Positions 63,041 through 64,000 of a DNA stretch of 64,000 bases are shown here, one piece after another. This DNA comes from Mesorhizobium sp. Z1-4 (GTDB lineage: Bacteria > Pseudomonadota > Alphaproteobacteria > Rhizobiales > Rhizobiaceae): positions 372,373 to 436,372 of the forward strand of contig NZ_RCIO01000003.1 of the NCBI RefSeq assembly GCF_004000235.1. The letters run 5' to 3'. The notes under the pieces were generated by a model. That model ran no database searches. It had not been told where the DNA came from and saw nothing but the letters and a program-made list of their open reading frames with translations. Numbering within the stretch: position 1 is the stretch's first letter; every line of letters starts with the position of its first letter. Made by a program: the position numbers and the translations under genes.

Positions 63041-64000
63041 ATGTTCAAGAAGATACTTATTGCCAATCGCGGTGAAATCGCCTGCAGGGTCATCAAGACC
63101 GCGAAGCGCATGGGGATCGCCACCGTTGCCGTCTATTCCGACGCGGATGCCAACGCCCTGCATGTCGAGATGGCCGACGAGGCTGTGCATATCGGACCGC
63201 CGCCCGCGAGCGAGAGCTACCTCTTAAGCGAGCGCATCGTAGCAGCCTGTAAGGAAACCGGCGCCGAGGCCGTTCATCCCGGATACGGCTTCCTGTCGGA
63301 ACGCGCCTCCTTCTGCACCGCTCTCGAAAAGGAAGGCATCGTCTTCATCGGGCCCAAGCCCAGGGCGATCGAGGCCATGGGCGACAAGATCGAGTCGAAG
63401 AAATTCGCCAACGAGGCCAAGGTGAACACGGTGCCGGGCCATATCGGCGTCATTGCGGATGCCGACGAGGCACGCAAGATAGCCGGCGAGATCGGCTACC
63501 CGGTTATGATCAAAGCCTCAGCAGGCGGCGGCGGCAAAGGCATGCGTATTGCCTGGGATGAGAAGGAAGTGCGCGACGGCTTCGATCGCGCGCGCTCGGA
63601 GGCCAAAAGCTCGTTCGGCGACGACCGTGTCTTCATAGAGAAGTTTGTGGTTGAGCCGCGGCATATCGAAATTCAGGTGCTGGCCGACGCGCATGGCAAC
63701 GCCATTTATCTCGGCGAGCGCGAATGTTCGATCCAGCGACGCAACCAGAAGGTGGTTGAAGAGGCGCCTTCGCCTTTCCTTGATGAAAAAACCCGTAAGG
63801 CCATGGGTGAGCAATCCGTGGCACTTGCCAAAGCGGTGGATTACCAGAGCGCCGGAACGGTCGAGTTCATCGTCGACAAGGACCGCAATTTCTATTTCCT
63901 TGAAATGAATACGCGACTGCAGGTCGAGCATCCGGTGACGGAGCTGATCACCGGCGTCGATCTGGTCGAACAGATGATCCGTGTCGCTGCGGGCGAAAAG
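63041..64000 (+). CDS. pccA: Acetyl/propionyl-CoA carboxylase alpha subunit (biotin carboxylase), partial
   Basis: 320 residues are visible before the right edge. The biotin carboxylase start [17 protein letters not shown], the ATP-grasp loop [32 protein letters not shown] and [15 protein letters not shown]-like catalytic region are all present. The spacing and residues favour propionyl-CoA over acetyl-CoA carboxylase, but the biotin-carrier end that would confirm it lies outside the window. AGGAGG about 12 bases before the ATG supports the start. It is divergent from frmA. Confidence 0.92.
   Translation, partial: MFKKILIANRGEIACRVIKTAKRMGIATVAVYSDADANALHVEMADEAVHIGPPPASESYLLSERIVAACKETGAEAVHPGYGFLSERASFCTALEKEGIVFIGPKPRAIEAMGDKIESKKFANEAKVNTVPGHIGVIADADEARKIAGEIGYPVMIKASAGGGGKGMRIAWDEKEVRDGFDRARSEAKSSFGDDRVFIEKFVVEPRHIEIQVLADAHGNAIYLGERECSIQRRNQKVVEEAPSPFLDEKTRKAMGEQSVALAKAVDYQSAGTVEFIVDKDRNFYFLEMNTRLQVEHPVTELITGVDLVEQMIRVAAGEK

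Overview
The window looks like chromosomal DNA of an alphaproteobacterium of the order Hyphomicrobiales, most like Phyllobacteriaceae/Mesorhizobium. The evidence is the high-GC coding style, ppiD-trpD-trpC-moaC-moeA in one run, an all-in-one LigD beside Ku, a tandem glycine riboswitch in front of gcvTHP, and a reduced cpa/tad pilus cluster. The family placement is inference. I see no insertion sequence, prophage, CRISPR array or rRNA. Coding density is high and nearly every gene is intact.

Layout. 1-2590: end of an aromatic-acid catabolic operon on the minus strand (a partial SDR and a fused salicylyl-CoA/anthraniloyl-CoA type monooxygenase-OYE reductase). 2711-8161: ppiD-trpD-trpC-moaC-moeA (minus). 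8309-10481: tpiA, secG and an L,D-transpeptidase (plus), with two strong hairpins between the last two. 10526-13417: map, radC and an LpxB-related glycosyltransferase (minus). 13523-19321: a five-gene DNA-repair operon, ligD-ku-BRCT/TPR protein-hydrolase-xthA (minus), with ATGA overlaps at three junctions. 19378-24556: secreted TPR protein, tRNA-Glu, M15-type lipoprotein and phaC (minus). 24640-30572: lipoprotein, aminotransferase, hom, glpX and recJ (plus). 30579-32750: patatin, hisI and folE (minus). 32977-36652: NifU-like scaffold, yidD, DUF2267, DUF1508 and thrS (plus), with a structured leader before thrS. 36719-44515: a mix of enzymes ending in parE. 44789-52583: cpaB-cpaC-small lipoprotein-cpaE-cpaF-tadB-tadC and a TadD-like lipoprotein (plus). 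52615-57136: glycine cleavage operon gcvT-gcvH-gcvP under a tandem glycine riboswitch (minus). 57244-62856: HTH regulator, MsrP-like molybdoenzyme with its cytochrome b, a DUF188 protein with an AAA ATPase, and frmA with a MesD-like core methionine synthase (all minus). 63041 to the end: propionyl-CoA carboxylase alpha subunit, cut by the window edge.

Working together. LigD, Ku and exonuclease III are a plausible end-joining and end-processing set, and the BRCT/TPR protein cotranscribed with them is the best candidate here for an undescribed component. The pilus cluster has the secretin, ATPase and platform genes but no pilin, prepilin peptidase or TadE/F/G, so it must depend on genes elsewhere. 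GcvTHP, FolE and the formaldehyde dehydrogenase/core methionine synthase pair all touch one-carbon metabolism. MoaC and MoeA supply the molybdenum cofactor that the MsrP-like enzyme needs. The most structured non-coding regions are the gcvT riboswitch, the thrS leader with mutually exclusive stems, and several perfect inverted repeats between genes.
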